Positions 16,952 through 27,625 are shown, counted from the stretch's first letter. The stretch is DNA of 64,000 nucleotides from Streptococcus infantis (GCF_019929575.1 NZ_JAHZPU010000001.1:147842-211841); one strand, 5' to 3'. Translations and numbers: made by a program. Notes: generated by a model from the sequence alone, not told the origin.

Positions 16952-17799
16952 TTATTTTAATTTTTTCTTGCTAGAAACCTTAACCAAGACTAGCCAAAGC
17001 AGAAAAGTTAGGAGGCAGATACTCAACACTATTAAGTATGTTTCTTCCTTTGTTAAAAGGTCCTGCCAATTAAGCCGGATTCCTAATTTTTCTTGAAACT
17101 CTTCTAATAGGCTACTATTCCCCATAAATGTAGTTTCTAATTGCTCCTTCATTAAGACCTGTCTATAGAGAGAAGCAAGATAGGTAGCCGGTGTGCACTT
17201 CATGAGAATTTGAGCGAAGTTAGGAAGAATTCCCATTGGTACATAAGTTCCTACTAAAAATCCTGAAGCTGTACCTACAATGGTAGCCAATTTACCTAGA
17301 CTATCTACTGACTGGAAATGGTAAACCAAGAGTGCATTTACCAATGTTGAAAGGAGACTACTTAGCAGCATGATTAAACTTATTTCAAATAGCTTACTCA
17401 TAGCTGGAATTTCTTGAAAATAAAGGCTCATAACAATAAGCATAAAGGCTTGCATAACAAAGGAAATGATAAGGCTACTAATAAGATAAGACAGTTGCAA
17501 GCCCCAGCTCCCTAAGTCTGTCAAAAAGAGATCCTGATCCACTTGATTTTCACGGTCTTGTACCATCTGGGTCAAAGCTGTAAAACTGGTTGTAATCCCA
17601 GTCACAGCCAAGGTTCCACCCATCAGCCAGTTATTTAATAGACTCTTATTATCAGGAAGTTGGGACCAGGCATCCATCAAATTTTTCTGCAAAAAAATGA
17701 TATAAAGTAGAAAGGAAATCAAAGCTCCTAGTAATGAGAAAAAGACTCCTGAACGATTACGAAAATACAACAAAAATCACGTTTTAATAAGGCTAACAT
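16952..17799 (-). pseudogene. ABC-2 type permease with a frameshifted start
   Basis: The long frame (273 residues from a TTG at 17773) encodes a polytopic permease with six membrane segments. It is the partner of the ATPase at 17799-18662. The natural start is an ATG at 17797-17799 that overlaps the ATPase stop as TGATG. From it the reading gives MLALLKRDF and then leaves frame, stopping after ~23 codons. One extra T in the T5 tract (17772-17776) would join that start to LLYFRNRSGVFFSLLG. The gene has therefore lost or can vary its start by one base. Residual translation from TTG is possible but has no ribosome binding site. Sequencing error is the alternative. Confidence 0.75.
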
Positions 17800-18662
17800 C
17801 AGCGCACCTCTCTTCCTGTAAGGGCTATGAAGGCATCATCCATAGTTCCTGGACGAAATTCAAAGCCAGCAATCTTCTCACGAACTTGGGTCAAATAATC
17901 AATAGCTTCCAATTGGTTCTCGGGATAAAGACTATACTCAAACTCATTTTCTTTTTCCACAGGCATATTTTTAGGTAAGAATTTCTCCACTTGCTTGTCT
18001 TTAAAATAAATTTTTAAAAGATTGGAAGCGTACTCACTTTTAATCTCAGCAGCAGAACCTTGGGCAATAACCTTTCCATTATCTATAATATAAAGTTGAT
18101 CTGCCTCATCTGCTTCATCCAGATAATGAGTCGTTAAGATAATAGTCATCCCTTCATATCTTTGTAGACGATACAATAAATCCCAAATGGATTTGCGAGT
18201 CTGAATATCTAGTCCAGTCGTAGGCTCATCTAGAAATAAAATATCGGGATTGGATAGGAGAGCCCGAGCAATGTCAACTCGACGTTTCTGTCCTCCTGAT
18301 AAAGTTCCATAAAGTTGTTTCTGAAAAGCAGTCAACCCTAGTTGATTGATTAAATCTTCCACACGACCACCTTTAGTCCCCTTATACTGCTGGGCTCGAA
18401 TGGTTAGGTTTTCTTTGACTGTCAACTTTTCATCCAATACACTTGCTTGAAAAACAACTCCAATCCTAGTATTGGGCGCATAGATGATTTGACCATTAGT
18501 AGCTCGTTTAAGTCCGATTAACATTGAAATCGTGGTCGATTTGCCAGCCCCATTAGGTCCTAAGATTGCGTTAAAACTTCCTTTTTTAAACTCTAAATTT
18601 ATATCTTTTACTGCTGTATGGTCTCCATAGTTCTTAGTGAGGCCTTTTGCTTGTAAAATCAT
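17799..18662 (-). CDS. ABC transporter ATP-binding protein (DrrA/CcmA-like)
   Basis: A 287-residue ATPase. Walker A is GPNGAGKSTT (residues ~35-44), the signature is LSGGQKRRVDIARAL, Walker B and D-loop are ILFLDEPTTGLD, and the H-loop is in LTTHYLDEADEAD. The C-terminal ~70 residues resemble the extension found in drug- or polyketide-exporting ATPases. It pairs with the ABC-2 permease immediately downstream, whose ATG overlaps this stop codon. The substrate is unknown. If the permease frameshift is real, this ATPase lacks a partner. Confidence 0.92.
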   Translation of the reverse strand: MILQAKGLTKNYGDHTAVKDINLEFKKGSFNAILGPNGAGKSTTISMLIGLKRATNGQIIYAPNTRIGVVFQASVLDEKLTVKENLTIRAQQYKGTKGGRVEDLINQLGLTAFQKQLYGTLSGGQKRRVDIARALLSNPDILFLDEPTTGLDIQTRKSIWDLLYRLQRYEGMTIILTTHYLDEADEADQLYIIDNGKVIAQGSAAEIKSEYASNLLKIYFKDKQVEKFLPKNMPVEKENEFEYSLYPENQLEAIDYLTQVREKIAGFEFRPGTMDDAFIALTGREVR

Positions 18663-18790
18663 ATTTCCTTCCTCCTTTTTACACCTTCAGTTTAACAAAA
18701 AGGAAAAAGAAAAAATATAGTTTGGTACTATGTGGTCAAAATGGATGATTATGTGGTCAATTCTACCTTAAAACTTCTGCATTTGAACAT

Positions 18791-18890
18791 AAAAAAAGCC
18801 ACCTGATTTGGTGGCTTCTTTAGGGAGATTATTATGAAAAAGAAAAGTTTAGGATTTCTATTAAATAAAGTTAGGAGGTCTTTACTTAAT
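18791..18890 (-). ncRNA. CiaR-controlled small RNA, copy C (csRNA/ccn family)
   Basis: A ~100-nt RNA with the same elements as copy B: CiaR box, TATCAT, AAGACCTCCTAACTTTATT, TCATAATAATCTCCC, and a terminator AAGCCACC-AAATC-AGGTGGC followed by TTTTTTT. The differences from copy B are a few bases in the terminator loop and near the 5' end. It lies between the GNAT gene at 18939 and the ABC ATPase. Confidence 0.92.
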
Positions 18891-18896
18891 GATTAC

Positions 18897-18929
18897 ATGA
18901 TACATGAGTAAACTTAAAGTTAACTTAAG
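18897..18929 (-). promoter_or_regulatory. CiaR box and promoter of csRNA-C
   Basis: On the minus strand CTTAAG-TTAAC-TTTAAG (18913-18929), a 10-nt gap and TATCAT (18897-18902). It starts 10 bp after the GNAT stop codon, the same layout as copy B. Confidence 0.9.
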
Positions 18930-18938
18930 ATAAAAGAA

Positions 18939-19361
18939 TTATTTAAATTTTTTTCGATCCACCCAAATCATTCCTGTACAATCATAAGTAGATAAGGTTT
19001 CAAACCCCAGAGAACGGTAAAAAGCCAAGTTTTTTTCTGTCTGTTCAGTCGCTAGTTGTATTTGATAGGCATCCTTATAGTCAGCTAAGGCTTCTTTCAT
19101 CAAGTTACTACCAATTCCTTGGCGCTGATAGCTAGGCAAAACAATCAAATCCTGGACAAAAACGGATGAAAAACCGTCTCCAACCAGACGCACTAAACCA
19201 ACGATTTCCTTACCATCACGAGCAACATAAATAGCCAATGAGTGAGCTAAAGATTGCTCCAGCATCTGAGTTTGATTTGTATAGTTTGTCCAACCAACTG
19301 CCTGATAGAGATGTAAAATGTCATCAATTGAAACAGATGATTTTTTTGTAATCTTAATCAT
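18939..19361 (-). CDS. GNAT family N-acetyltransferase
   Basis: A 140-residue single-domain acetyltransferase. Motif A, which binds the acetyl-CoA pyrophosphate, is VLPSYQRQGIGSNLMKEAL, and LAFYRSLGFE is the C-terminal motif B. The start at 19361 is preferred over 19379 because AGGAAGG precedes it. It lies 11 nt after the stop of the larger GNAT gene, so the two are cotranscribed. The substrate is not inferable. The last codons (KKFK-stop) are part of the segment shared with the end of the ABC permease next to csRNA-B. Confidence 0.85.
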   Translation of the reverse strand: MIKITKKSSVSIDDILHLYQAVGWTNYTNQTQMLEQSLAHSLAIYVARDGKEIVGLVRLVGDGFSSVFVQDLIVLPSYQRQGIGSNLMKEALADYKDAYQIQLATEQTEKNLAFYRSLGFETLSTYDCTGMIWVDRKKFK

Positions 19362-19372
19362 ATCAAACCTTC

Positions 19373-20065
19373 CTAACATTCTCGTAGAGATTTAATCTGA
19401 TGGCCATATTCATCAAAATTATCTGGCTTCAGCCATGCTTCAAAACGAGCCTTAACCCTTGGCCAGTCCTTATCGATCATCGACAGCCAATCCGTATCTC
19501 TGGTGCGACCTTTATAGATAACAGCTTGACGGAAAGTACCTTCGTAGATAAATCCCAAACGTTCTGCTGCTTTTCTAGAAGGTAGATTTAATGCATCACA
19601 TTTCCACTCATAACGACGATAATTGAGTTCTTCAAAGACATAACGAGCTAGCAAATAGTGAGCTTCTGTTCCCATCTTGGTCTGTTTGAGAGCCGGAGAA
19701 AAGGTCACCACGCCAACTTCTATTACTCGGTTATTCTGGTCAATGCGCATGAGAGAGAAAGTTCCCAATGCCTTGCCCGTTGCCTTGTCTATTATCGCAT
19801 AGTAAAAACGGTCCTTACAAGCTAACATCTGATTTAAAAGGCTGACCAGTTCCTCCATATCTGCCACTGGCTCCTGAAAGAGATAGGTCCACATCTCTCG
19901 AGGAGTATCTGGACCATAAACAACCAGCAAATCCTCCGCATGCTTTTCTACTGACAAAGCTTCGATAATCGTATACTGTCCTTCTATCCGTACAAGTGAG
20001 GGCAAAACTCCGGGTGTGTCGTCTACAGGTTCACCAATCATCTGACCATATTCATTTACTGGCAT
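19373..20065 (-). CDS. RimJ/RimL-type GNAT acetyltransferase
   Basis: A 230-residue acetyltransferase of the protein or small-molecule N-acetyltransferase branch. The N-terminal PVNEYGQMIGEPV is common in this subgroup. The fold continues with LGTFSLMRIDQNNRVIEVG, an acetyl-CoA region around KMGTEAHYLLARYVFEE, and the motif NLPSRKAAERLGFIYEGTFR. Homologues resemble ribosomal-protein acetyltransferases, but the role here is unproven. It precedes the small GNAT in a two-gene unit. Confidence 0.85.
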   Translation of the reverse strand: MPVNEYGQMIGEPVDDTPGVLPSLVRIEGQYTIIEALSVEKHAEDLLVVYGPDTPREMWTYLFQEPVADMEELVSLLNQMLACKDRFYYAIIDKATGKALGTFSLMRIDQNNRVIEVGVVTFSPALKQTKMGTEAHYLLARYVFEELNYRRYEWKCDALNLPSRKAAERLGFIYEGTFRQAVIYKGRTRDTDWLSMIDKDWPRVKARFEAWLKPDNFDEYGHQIKSLREC

Positions 20066-20135
20066 AACTTTCTCCTTGTCTCACTCTTATAAGTATAAAG
20101 ATGTGAATAGTATATCACATCTCACAGGTAATATT

Positions 20136-20168
20136 CAAAAAATCCTCCAGAACTTAGCTCTGAAGGAC
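20136..20168 (-). terminator. leuS terminator
   Basis: On the minus strand TCCTTCAGA pairs with TCTGGAGGA around GCTAAGT, followed by TTTTTT, directly after the leuS stop. Confidence 0.88.
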
Positions 20169-20176
20169 TTTTAAAT

Positions 20177-22678
20177 TTATTTTGTTACGATATTTACAAG
20201 CTTATTAGGTACACTAATTACTTTCATGATTTCTTTGCCATCAATCTCTGCTTTGACTTTTTCGTCAGCCAGAGCAATTTCTTGCAATTCTTCGCGTGAA
20301 AGGTCTTTAGCGACCATGAGTTTAGCACGGACTTTTCCTTTGATTTGAACGACGATTTCGATTTCGTCCTCAACCAATTTGCTTTCGTCCCATGTTGGCC
20401 AAGCTACATAAGAGATAGACTCGCCTGTTGCTGCGACTGTTTGCCAGAGTTCTTCTGCCAAGTGAGGCGCAAATGGGGCGATCAACTGGATAAAGCCTTT
20501 GGCATAGTCAATATAGAGCTTTTCTTCCTTGTTAGCCGCGTTAACAAAGACCATGAGCTGGGCAATGGCTGTGTTGAATTTCATGGACTCGATTTGCTCT
20601 GTGACAGCTTTAACGGTTTCGTTATAAACCTTGTCTAGAGCGCCATTGTTTTCCGCAATGATTTCTTTACTTGTAATCAAACGGTAAACACGGTCAAGGA
20701 ATTTACGACTTCCTTCCAGACCTTCTTCAGACCAAGCGATGGAAGCATCAAGTGGTCCCATGAACATTTCATAGACACGAAGGGTATCAGCACCGTATTG
20801 TTCCACCACATCGTCTGGGTTAACCACGTTCTTGAGGGATTTAGACATCTTGGCTGGTGCTTGCTCCAATTCTTCTCCTGTTTCCACATGGAAGAAAGAA
20901 CCATCACGTTTTTCAACCTTATCAGTTGCCACGAGAGCACCACGGTGGTCACGGTAGCTAGTTCCCAAGATCATTCCTTGGTTAAAGAGTTTTTGGAATG
21001 GCTCCTTAGTTGGTACAACACCAAGGTCATAGAGGAATTTATGCCAGAAACGAGCGTAAAGCAAGTGAAGTACGGCGTGTTCTGCACCACCTACGTAGAT
21101 ATCTACTGGCAACCATTGTTTGAGGAGATCCTCGTCAGCCAATTTCTCTGTGTTGTGTGGATCGATATAGCGGAGGTAGTACCAGCTTGAACCTGCCCAT
21201 TGTGGCATAGTATTAGTCTCACGACGACCTTTGACACCATCCTCACGAGTCACTTCAAGCCAGTCTGTCAAGTTAGCCAATGGGCTTTCACCAGTACCTG
21301 AAGGGCGAATGTCCTTGGTTACTGGCAAGACAAGTGGCAATTCACTTTCTGGAACAGCTGTTGAAGTCCCATCTTCCCAATGAATGATTGGGATTGGTTC
21401 ACCCCAGTAACGTTGACGGCTAAAGAGCCAGTCGCGGAGACGGTAGGTCACCTTTTCTTGACCAAAGCCTTTTTCTTCTAACCAAGCCACAATTTTAGCA
21501 ATGGCGTCTTCTTTGTTGAGACCGTTCAAGAAGTCAGAGTTGACGTGAAGGCCATCTTCTGTGTAGGCAGCCTCTTCAACGTTTCCACCTTCCAAGACTT
21601 CTACGATTGGAAGACCAAACTGTTTAGCAAATTCCCAGTCACGCTCATCATGGGCAGGTACGGCCATAACAGCACCTGTACCGTAGCTGGCAAGAACATA
21701 GTCCGCAATCCAGATTGGAATTTCTTTGCCATTGACAGGGTTAATCGCATAAGCACCAGTCCAAACCCCTGTTTTTTCCTTGGCAAGGTCTGTACGAGCC
21801 AAGTCTGACTTGAGGCTTGCTTGATGCTTGTAGTCCGCTACAGCCTCAGCTTGTTCAGGTGTCGTGATGGCATCTACTAGTTCATGTTCAGGCGCCAAAA
21901 CAGTGAAGGTCGCACCGAAAAGAGTATCTGGACGAGTCGTAAAGACGGTAAATTCCTTGTCAGTTCCTTTTACTTTGAAGGTGACATTGGCACCAGTTGA
22001 TTTCCCAATCCAGTTTCGTTGCATGTCCTTGATAGATTCTGGCCAATCCAACTCATCCAAGTCGTTGAGCAAGCGCTCTGCATAAGCCGTAATTTTAAGC
22101 ATCCATTGGCGCATTGGTTTGCGGACAACTGGATAGCCACCACGCTCAGAAGTTCCGTCAGGAAGCACTTCTTCGTTGGCGATAGCTGTTCCTAGTTCCT
22201 CAACCCAGTTGACTGGTACTTCTGCTTCATAAGCTAAACCTTTTTCGTAAAGCTTAGTGAAGATCCACTGCGTCCACTTGTAGTAGTTCGGATCGGTTGT
22301 ATTTACTTCACGGTCCCAGTCGTAAGAAAATCCAAGGGCATTGATTTGGCGCTTGAAGTTGGCAATGTTTTCCGCTGTAAAGTCAGCTGGATCATTACCA
22401 GTATCCATAGCGTATTGCTCTGCTGGCAAACCAAAAGCATCCCATCCCATTGGGTGAAGGACATTATAGCCTTGCGCACGTTTGAAACGGCTAAGGATAT
22501 CTGTCGCAGTATAACCTTCTGGGTGTCCTACGTGAAGACCCGCTCCAGATGGGTAAGGAAACATGTCAAGCGCATAAAACTTCGGTTTTGAAGCATCTGT
22601 TCCTGTCTTAAATGTGTGATGGTCAGCCCAGTATTTTTGCCACTTAGGCTCAATTTCTTTATGATTGTAAAAACTCAT
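20177..22678 (-). CDS. leuS: Leucyl-tRNA synthetase
   Basis: An 833-residue class I synthetase that charges tRNA-Leu. The HIGH-type motif is [12 protein letters not shown] near residues 49-60 and the KMSKS loop is [14 protein letters not shown]. The CP1 editing domain (around [12 protein letters not shown] and [12 protein letters not shown]) is present, as needed to hydrolyse mischarged Ile or Met. The C-terminal domain ends [13 protein letters not shown]. The length is normal. It has its own extended -10 promoter and terminator, and no T-box leader is visible upstream. Confidence 0.98.
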   Translation of the reverse strand: MSFYNHKEIEPKWQKYWADHHTFKTGTDASKPKFYALDMFPYPSGAGLHVGHPEGYTATDILSRFKRAQGYNVLHPMGWDAFGLPAEQYAMDTGNDPADFTAENIANFKRQINALGFSYDWDREVNTTDPNYYKWTQWIFTKLYEKGLAYEAEVPVNWVEELGTAIANEEVLPDGTSERGGYPVVRKPMRQWMLKITAYAERLLNDLDELDWPESIKDMQRNWIGKSTGANVTFKVKGTDKEFTVFTTRPDTLFGATFTVLAPEHELVDAITTPEQAEAVADYKHQASLKSDLARTDLAKEKTGVWTGAYAINPVNGKEIPIWIADYVLASYGTGAVMAVPAHDERDWEFAKQFGLPIVEVLEGGNVEEAAYTEDGLHVNSDFLNGLNKEDAIAKIVAWLEEKGFGQEKVTYRLRDWLFSRQRYWGEPIPIIHWEDGTSTAVPESELPLVLPVTKDIRPSGTGESPLANLTDWLEVTREDGVKGRRETNTMPQWAGSSWYYLRYIDPHNTEKLADEDLLKQWLPVDIYVGGAEHAVLHLLYARFWHKFLYDLGVVPTKEPFQKLFNQGMILGTSYRDHRGALVATDKVEKRDGSFFHVETGEELEQAPAKMSKSLKNVVNPDDVVEQYGADTLRVYEMFMGPLDASIAWSEEGLEGSRKFLDRVYRLITSKEIIAENNGALDKVYNETVKAVTEQIESMKFNTAIAQLMVFVNAANKEEKLYIDYAKGFIQLIAPFAPHLAEELWQTVAATGESISYVAWPTWDESKLVEDEIEIVVQIKGKVRAKLMVAKDLSREELQEIALADEKVKAEIDGKEIMKVISVPNKLVNIVTK

Positions 22679-22704
22679 AGTGTCTCTCCAATTTTCGTGA
22701 TGCT

Positions 22705-22716
22705 CCTATTATACCA
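22705..22716 (-). promoter_or_regulatory. leuS promoter (extended -10)
   Basis: On the minus strand TGGTATAAT (TATAAT at 22708-22713), 29 nt before the start codon. Confidence 0.65.
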
Positions 22717-22877
22717 TTTTTAGGGGAAATATTGTTCTCCTTTTCGTGTTTTTTATCGTTTCGCACTTTGAACACGAGGCTATTCTACAAAACAATTTCT
22801 AAAAATTCTCCAGTATCTATCATTTACCATTCAATTAATTCTTCATAAATAATATAGATGCATGATAGTGCTTTTTA

Positions 22878-22886
22878 TGGTAAAAT
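22878..22886 (+). promoter_or_regulatory. gpsA promoter (extended -10)
   Basis: TGGTAAAAT at 22878-22886 lies ~32 nt before the gpsA start. The -35 region is weak. Confidence 0.5.
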
Positions 22887-22918
22887 ATAGGAAAGTGCTT
22901 TCTCAGAAGGAGGAAAAC

Positions 22919-23935
22919 ATGAACAAACAAACCATCGCTGTTTTAGGGCCTGGTTCTTGGGGTACTGCTCTGTCACAAGTTTTAAATGACAATGGACACG
23001 AAGTTCGTATCTGGGGAAATATTCCTGACCAAATTGACGAAATCAATACACAACATACTAACAAACGCTATTTTAAGGATACTGTATTAGACGAAAAGAT
23101 TGTTGCCTACCATGATTTAGCAGAAGTCTTGAAGGGCGTTGACGCTGTTTTGTTCGTAGTTCCAACTAAGGTGACAAGATTGGTAGCTCAACAAGTAGCT
23201 GCTGTTTTGGACCATAAAGTCGTCATTATGCATGCTTCAAAAGGTCTCGAGCCAAATAGTCACAAACGTCTTTCGACCATTCTTGAAGAAGAAATCCCTC
23301 AAGAGTTCCGCAGTGAAATTGTGGTTGTATCTGGTCCTAGTCACGCAGAAGAAACAATTGTACGCGACATCACCTTGATTACTGCTGCTTCTAAAGATTT
23401 ACAAACAGCTCAATATGTTCAAAAACTCTTTAGCAACCACTACTTCCGCCTTTATACCAATACAGATGTCATCGGAGTAGAAACGGCTGGTGCTCTTAAA
23501 AATATCATTGCTGTTGGTGCAGGTGCCCTGCATGGACTTGGCTTTGGAGACAATGCAAAAGCTGCCATTATCACGCGCGGGCTTGCAGAAATTACTCGAT
23601 TGGGTGTTCAACTTGGAGCAAATCCACTGACTTATAGCGGACTTTCAGGGGTTGGGGATTTAATCGTTACCGGAACTTCTGTCCACTCACGCAACTGGCG
23701 AGCTGGAGATGCTCTTGGACGTGGAGAAGCCTTAGCTGATATCGAAGCCAATATGGGAATGGTCATCGAAGGAATTTCAACAACCAAAGCAGCCTACGAG
23801 TTGGCACAAGAGCTAGGAGTTTATATGCCTATCACCCAGGCTATCTACCAAGTTATTTATGAAAATGTTAATATCAAAGATGCTGTTTCTGAACTCATGA
23901 GTAACGAGTTCAAGGCAGAGAACGAGTGGTCTTAA
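22919..23935 (+). CDS. gpsA: Glycerol-3-phosphate dehydrogenase [NAD(P)+]
   Basis: A 338-residue enzyme that reduces dihydroxyacetone phosphate to sn-glycerol 3-phosphate for phospholipid and teichoic acid synthesis. The N-terminal Rossmann motif is [15 protein letters not shown] and the catalytic lysine region is [23 protein letters not shown] lies 6 nt before the ATG at 22919. The longer frame from 22862 would start upstream of the promoter -10 box and is rejected. It is followed 21 nt later by galU in an operon. Confidence 0.97.
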   Translation: MNKQTIAVLGPGSWGTALSQVLNDNGHEVRIWGNIPDQIDEINTQHTNKRYFKDTVLDEKIVAYHDLAEVLKGVDAVLFVVPTKVTRLVAQQVAAVLDHKVVIMHASKGLEPNSHKRLSTILEEEIPQEFRSEIVVVSGPSHAEETIVRDITLITAASKDLQTAQYVQKLFSNHYFRLYTNTDVIGVETAGALKNIIAVGAGALHGLGFGDNAKAAIITRGLAEITRLGVQLGANPLTYSGLSGVGDLIVTGTSVHSRNWRAGDALGRGEALADIEANMGMVIEGISTTKAAYELAQELGVYMPITQAIYQVIYENVNIKDAVSELMSNEFKAENEWS

Positions 23936-23956
23936 TCACCGTTAGAAAGGAAGCTC

Positions 23957-24856
23957 ATGAAGCAAAAAGTTAGAAAAGCCGTTATCCCTGCTGCAGGTCT
24001 TGGAACTCGTTTCCTACCTGCTACTAAAGCTTTGGCCAAAGAAATGTTGCCAATCGTCGATAAACCAACTATTCAATTCATCGTTGAAGAAGCTCTCAAG
24101 TCTGGAATTGAGGATATTCTTGTTGTCACAGGGAAATCAAAACGTTCGATCGAAGACCACTTTGACTCAAACTTTGAGCTAGAATACAACCTCAAGGAAA
24201 AAGGAAAAACAGATCTCTTGAAACTAGTTGATGAAACGACTGGTATGCGCCTTCACTTCATCCGTCAAACACACCCACGTGGACTCGGAGATGCTGTCTT
24301 ACAAGCCAAAGCTTTCGTCGGAAACGAACCTTTTGTGGTCATGCTTGGAGATGACCTCATGGATATCACTGATGACAAAGCTATTCCATTGACCAAGCAA
24401 CTCATGAACGATTATGAGAAAACTCATGCTTCTACTATCGCCGTAATGCCTGTCCCACATGAAGAAGTTTCTTCATACGGTGTCATCGCTCCTCAAGGTG
24501 AAGGAAATGACGGTCTTTACAGTGTTGAAACCTTTGTTGAAAAACCAGCACCTGAAGACGCACCAAGTGATCTAGCCATTATTGGCCGTTATCTCCTCAC
24601 ACCAGAGATTTTCGGCATCCTCGAAAGTCAAAAACCTGGTGCAGGAAATGAAATCCAGCTAACAGATGCTATCGATACACTCAACAAAACTCAACGTGTA
24701 TTCGCCCGTGAATTTAAAGGTTCACGTTATGACGTTGGAGATAAGTTTGGATTTATGAAGACTTCCATCGAATACGCTCTTAAACATCCACAAGTCAAAG
24801 ACCACTTGAAGGACTACTTGATTGATCTTGGGAAAGAACTCTCAGGAGAAAAATAA
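23957..24856 (+). CDS. galU: UTP-glucose-1-phosphate uridylyltransferase
   Basis: A 299-residue nucleotidyltransferase that makes UDP-glucose from UTP and glucose 1-phosphate, feeding capsule, glycolipid and teichoic-acid pathways. The N-terminal [19 protein letters not shown] holds the nucleotide-binding loop and a catalytic Lys, and VMLGDD binds metal. AGGAAG precedes ATG. It is second in the gpsA-galU pair, an arrangement also found in pneumococci. Confidence 0.97.
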   Translation: MKQKVRKAVIPAAGLGTRFLPATKALAKEMLPIVDKPTIQFIVEEALKSGIEDILVVTGKSKRSIEDHFDSNFELEYNLKEKGKTDLLKLVDETTGMRLHFIRQTHPRGLGDAVLQAKAFVGNEPFVVMLGDDLMDITDDKAIPLTKQLMNDYEKTHASTIAVMPVPHEEVSSYGVIAPQGEGNDGLYSVETFVEKPAPEDAPSDLAIIGRYLLTPEIFGILESQKPGAGNEIQLTDAIDTLNKTQRVFAREFKGSRYDVGDKFGFMKTSIEYALKHPQVKDHLKDYLIDLGKELSGEK

Positions 24857-24868
24857 ACAATTTGTCAA

Positions 24869-24903
24869 ACAGTCAGATTTAGCTTAAATCTGGCTGTTTT
24901 CAA
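24869..24903 (+). terminator. gpsA-galU terminator
   Basis: AACAGTCAGATTT pairs with AAATCTGGCTGTT around a short loop, followed by TTC. The T tract is short, so strength is uncertain. Confidence 0.7.
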
Positions 24904-24975
24904 TGTCTGAATTTCAAGATCCAATCCCTATCTAAAGCCCTGTTCTAAGCCTAATTTCTTGCAAGAGACGCTTTT

Positions 24976-24985
24976 ATGGTATAAT
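24976..24985 (+). promoter_or_regulatory. pbp1b promoter (extended -10)
   Basis: TGGTATAAT lies ~20 nt upstream of the PBP start codon at 25006. Confidence 0.6.
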
Positions 24986-25005
24986 AATAAAGAGTGAGGA
25001 ATTCT

Positions 25006-27561
25006 ATGAACAAACATGTAACAAGAATAAAACAAAAAGGACTGGCCTTACTTCGGTCTCTAAAATTAACAGCTTCTAAAATGAAGGCAAAGAAAAAGAG
25101 TGGAAAAAACTCTAAGAAGAAAAAGAAAACTCAAACACCCTTCGATATCTGGACTGTATTTGCCAAGATTTTACTTGGTATAAAAGCAACTTTTAACACA
25201 CTTTTCATCCTAGCTTTTATTGGTGGTCTCCTTGGAACAGGGATTGCCTTTGGTTATGCTGTTTCTCTCTTTGATCAGGTTAGTGTCCCTCAAACAGAGG
25301 ATTTGATCAAGCAGGTCAATAATATTTCATCCATCTCTGAAATCCGCTATGCAGATGGTTCCATGATTAGCGCTATCGAAAGCGACCTCCTTCGGACATC
25401 TGTATCATCAGATGCCATTTCAGATAACCTCAAGCAAGCTATCATTGCAACCGAGGATGAACACTTTGCAGAGCACAATGGTATCGTTCCTAAAGCGGTT
25501 ATTCGTGCCAGCCTAGGAAAGTTCATCGGACTTGGTTCTTCCAGTGGGGGATCTACCCTAACACAACAGCTCATCAAACAACAAGTAGTTGGTGATGCTC
25601 CTACGCTTGCTCGTAAGGCCAGTGAAATCGTGGATGCCTTAGCCTTGGAAAGAGCCATGAGCAAGGACGAAATTTTAACCACTTATCTCAACGTTGCTCC
25701 TTTTGGGCGCAATAACAAGGGACAAAATATTGCAGGTGCTCAACAAGCTGCCAAAGGGATTTTTGGAGTGGATGCCAATCAGCTAACGATTCCCCAAGCA
25801 GCATTCTTAGCAGGCTTGCCACAAAGTCCTATTTCCTACTCACCTTATGAGTCTACGGGTGAGATGAAGAGTGAAGAAGATATTGAACTTGGTATCAAGC
25901 GCTCAAAAGATGTTCTCTACAATATGTATCGAACAGGGGTCCTCAGCCAGGAAGACTATGAAACCTACAAGGCTTATGACATTAAGCAAGATTTCTTGCC
26001 AGCAGAAAATGCCAGCGTTACCTCTAAAGGCTTCCTCTACTTCACTGCACTCGATGAAGCTACCAAGATTATGTATGATTATCTGGTGCAAAAGGACAAT
26101 GTTTCTGACCAAGAACTACAGAACGAATCTATCCGAAAATCTTATCAAGAATTAGCTGAAAAAGCAATCCAAAACGGTGGTTACCGAATTACAACTACCA
26201 TCGATAAAACGATTCATACTGCTATGCAAAATGCCGTAACAAACTACGGATACCTTCTAAATGATAGCTCGGGTCAACCTGAAGTTGGGAATGTCTTGAT
26301 GGACAATCAAACTGGGGCAATTTTAGGTTTTGTAGGTGGACGAGATTATCAGACCAATCAAAACAATCACGCCTTCGATACCAAACGTTCCCCGGCCTCC
26401 ACTACCAAGCCACTCTTGGCCTACGGTATTGCTATCGACCAAGGGCTTATGGGAAGTGCTAGCATCCTCTCAAACTATCCAACAAACTTCTCTAACGGAA
26501 CTCCGATCATGCATGTCAACAGTCCTGGAACAGCCATGATAGACCTTAAAGAAGCTCTCAACTATTCTTGGAACATCCCAGCCTACTGGACCTACAGAAT
26601 GCTCCGTGAAAAAGGGGTTGACGTCCGTTCTTATATGGAAAAAATGGGATATGAAATCCCAGAATATGGCATTGAAAGTCTTCCAATGGGAGGAGGAATT
26701 GAAGTTACTGTAGCCCAGCACACCAATGGCTACCAAACGCTAGCTAACAATGGTACCTATCATAAGAAATACATGATCTCAAAAATTGAGAAAACGAGTG
26801 GTGAGGTTCTCTATGAACATCAGGCTAAACCCATCCAAGTTTACTCTAAAGCTACTGCAACCATTATGCAGAGTTTGCTAAGAGATGTGCTTTCATCTCG
26901 AGTCACTACAAGTTTCCAAACGGATCTGACTTCTATCAATTCCAATCTAGCAGGTGCTGACTGGATCGGAAAAACTGGTACAACCAATGAAGAAGGGGAT
27001 ATGTGGCTAATGGTCTCTACTCCAAGATTAACCCTTGGAGGCTGGGTTGGACATGACGATAACAGTTCTCTAGCCCAGGGAGCATACTACCGCAATGCAA
27101 AATACATGGCTCATCTGGTAAATGCCATCCAGCAAGCATCTCCCTCTGCTTGGGGTTCAGAACGCTTTAGCCTTGATTCAAGTGTCACTTCTTCTCAAGT
27201 CCTTAAGTCGACTGGGCAGAAGCCTGGTAAGGTCACTATCAACGGTAAAGAGATTGAAGTAACTGGAGAAACTGTAACCAGTTATTGGGCGAAGCAAGCT
27301 AGCGCTCCAACTACTAGTTATAAATTTGCTATTGGCGGAAGTGATGCTGATTACCAAAGTGCTTGGAATACTATTTTGGGAAGTTTACCAAAATCATCTA
27401 ATTCCAACAATAACAACTCAAACAACAATAATCGAAACAATAATAGCAACAACAATAATAGTAATAACGGTAATAGTAACAATAATAACGGTAATAGTAA
27501 CAACAATAACAATAATAACAACAATAACGGTAATAATAATAGCACTAACCAACATCGATAA
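25006..27561 (+). CDS. pbp1b: Bifunctional class A penicillin-binding protein 1B with Asn-rich tail
   Basis: An 851-residue peptidoglycan synthase. It has a Lys-rich cytoplasmic N-terminus, one membrane anchor at ~60-85, and a GT51 glycosyltransferase domain ([25 protein letters not shown]). The transpeptidase domain has SxxK in SPASTTKPL, SxN in YSWNIPAYW and KTG in [12 protein letters not shown]. Long stretches agree with pneumococcal PBP1B as I remember it. The ATG at 25006 (GTGAGGA upstream) is preferred over the GTG at 24994. The last ~55 residues are almost only Asn with some Ser and Gly, encoded by AAC/AAT repeats, where pneumococcal PBP1B has a Ser-rich tail. Confidence 0.95.
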   Translation: MNKHVTRIKQKGLALLRSLKLTASKMKAKKKSGKNSKKKKKTQTPFDIWTVFAKILLGIKATFNTLFILAFIGGLLGTGIAFGYAVSLFDQVSVPQTEDLIKQVNNISSISEIRYADGSMISAIESDLLRTSVSSDAISDNLKQAIIATEDEHFAEHNGIVPKAVIRASLGKFIGLGSSSGGSTLTQQLIKQQVVGDAPTLARKASEIVDALALERAMSKDEILTTYLNVAPFGRNNKGQNIAGAQQAAKGIFGVDANQLTIPQAAFLAGLPQSPISYSPYESTGEMKSEEDIELGIKRSKDVLYNMYRTGVLSQEDYETYKAYDIKQDFLPAENASVTSKGFLYFTALDEATKIMYDYLVQKDNVSDQELQNESIRKSYQELAEKAIQNGGYRITTTIDKTIHTAMQNAVTNYGYLLNDSSGQPEVGNVLMDNQTGAILGFVGGRDYQTNQNNHAFDTKRSPASTTKPLLAYGIAIDQGLMGSASILSNYPTNFSNGTPIMHVNSPGTAMIDLKEALNYSWNIPAYWTYRMLREKGVDVRSYMEKMGYEIPEYGIESLPMGGGIEVTVAQHTNGYQTLANNGTYHKKYMISKIEKTSGEVLYEHQAKPIQVYSKATATIMQSLLRDVLSSRVTTSFQTDLTSINSNLAGADWIGKTGTTNEEGDMWLMVSTPRLTLGGWVGHDDNSSLAQGAYYRNAKYMAHLVNAIQQASPSAWGSERFSLDSSVTSSQVLKSTGQKPGKVTINGKEIEVTGETVTSYWAKQASAPTTSYKFAIGGSDADYQSAWNTILGSLPKSSNSNNNNSNNNNRNNNSNNNNSNNGNSNNNNGNSNNNNNNNNNNGNNNSTNQHR
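27400..27546 (+). repeat. AAC/AAT trinucleotide repeat encoding a poly-Asn tail
   Basis: About 145 bp dominated by AAC and AAT triplets interrupted by AGT, GGT and CGA codons, at the 3' end of pbp1b. The sequence is prone to length change in steps of three, which would alter the tail length without breaking the frame. Confidence 0.85.
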
Positions 27562-27576
27562 GTTTCTTACCGATAG

Positions 27577-27608
27577 GAGAGCGAGAAATGATGATTCTCG
27601 CTCTCTTT
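27577..27608 (+). terminator. pbp1b terminator
   Basis: GAGAGCGAGAA-ATGATGA-TTCTCGCTCTC followed by TTTTTT. Confidence 0.92.
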
Positions 27609-27625
27609 TTTCTTTTTCTCATTCA

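Noticed and set aside
22679..22861. T-box riboswitch before leuS or gpsA
   Set aside because: No GGGTGG antiterminator motif or stem I is present. The same holds upstream of thrC and uppS-proS, so the only T-box in the window is at 40225.
22862..22918. Longer gpsA start at 22862
   Set aside because: It lies upstream of the -10 element TAAAAT (22881-22886), while AAGGAGG precedes the ATG at 22919.
27351..27545. Leu-rich minus-strand open frame opposite the pbp1b tail
   Set aside because: It is the reverse complement of the AAC/AAT repeat (GTT/ATT read in another frame), not a gene.
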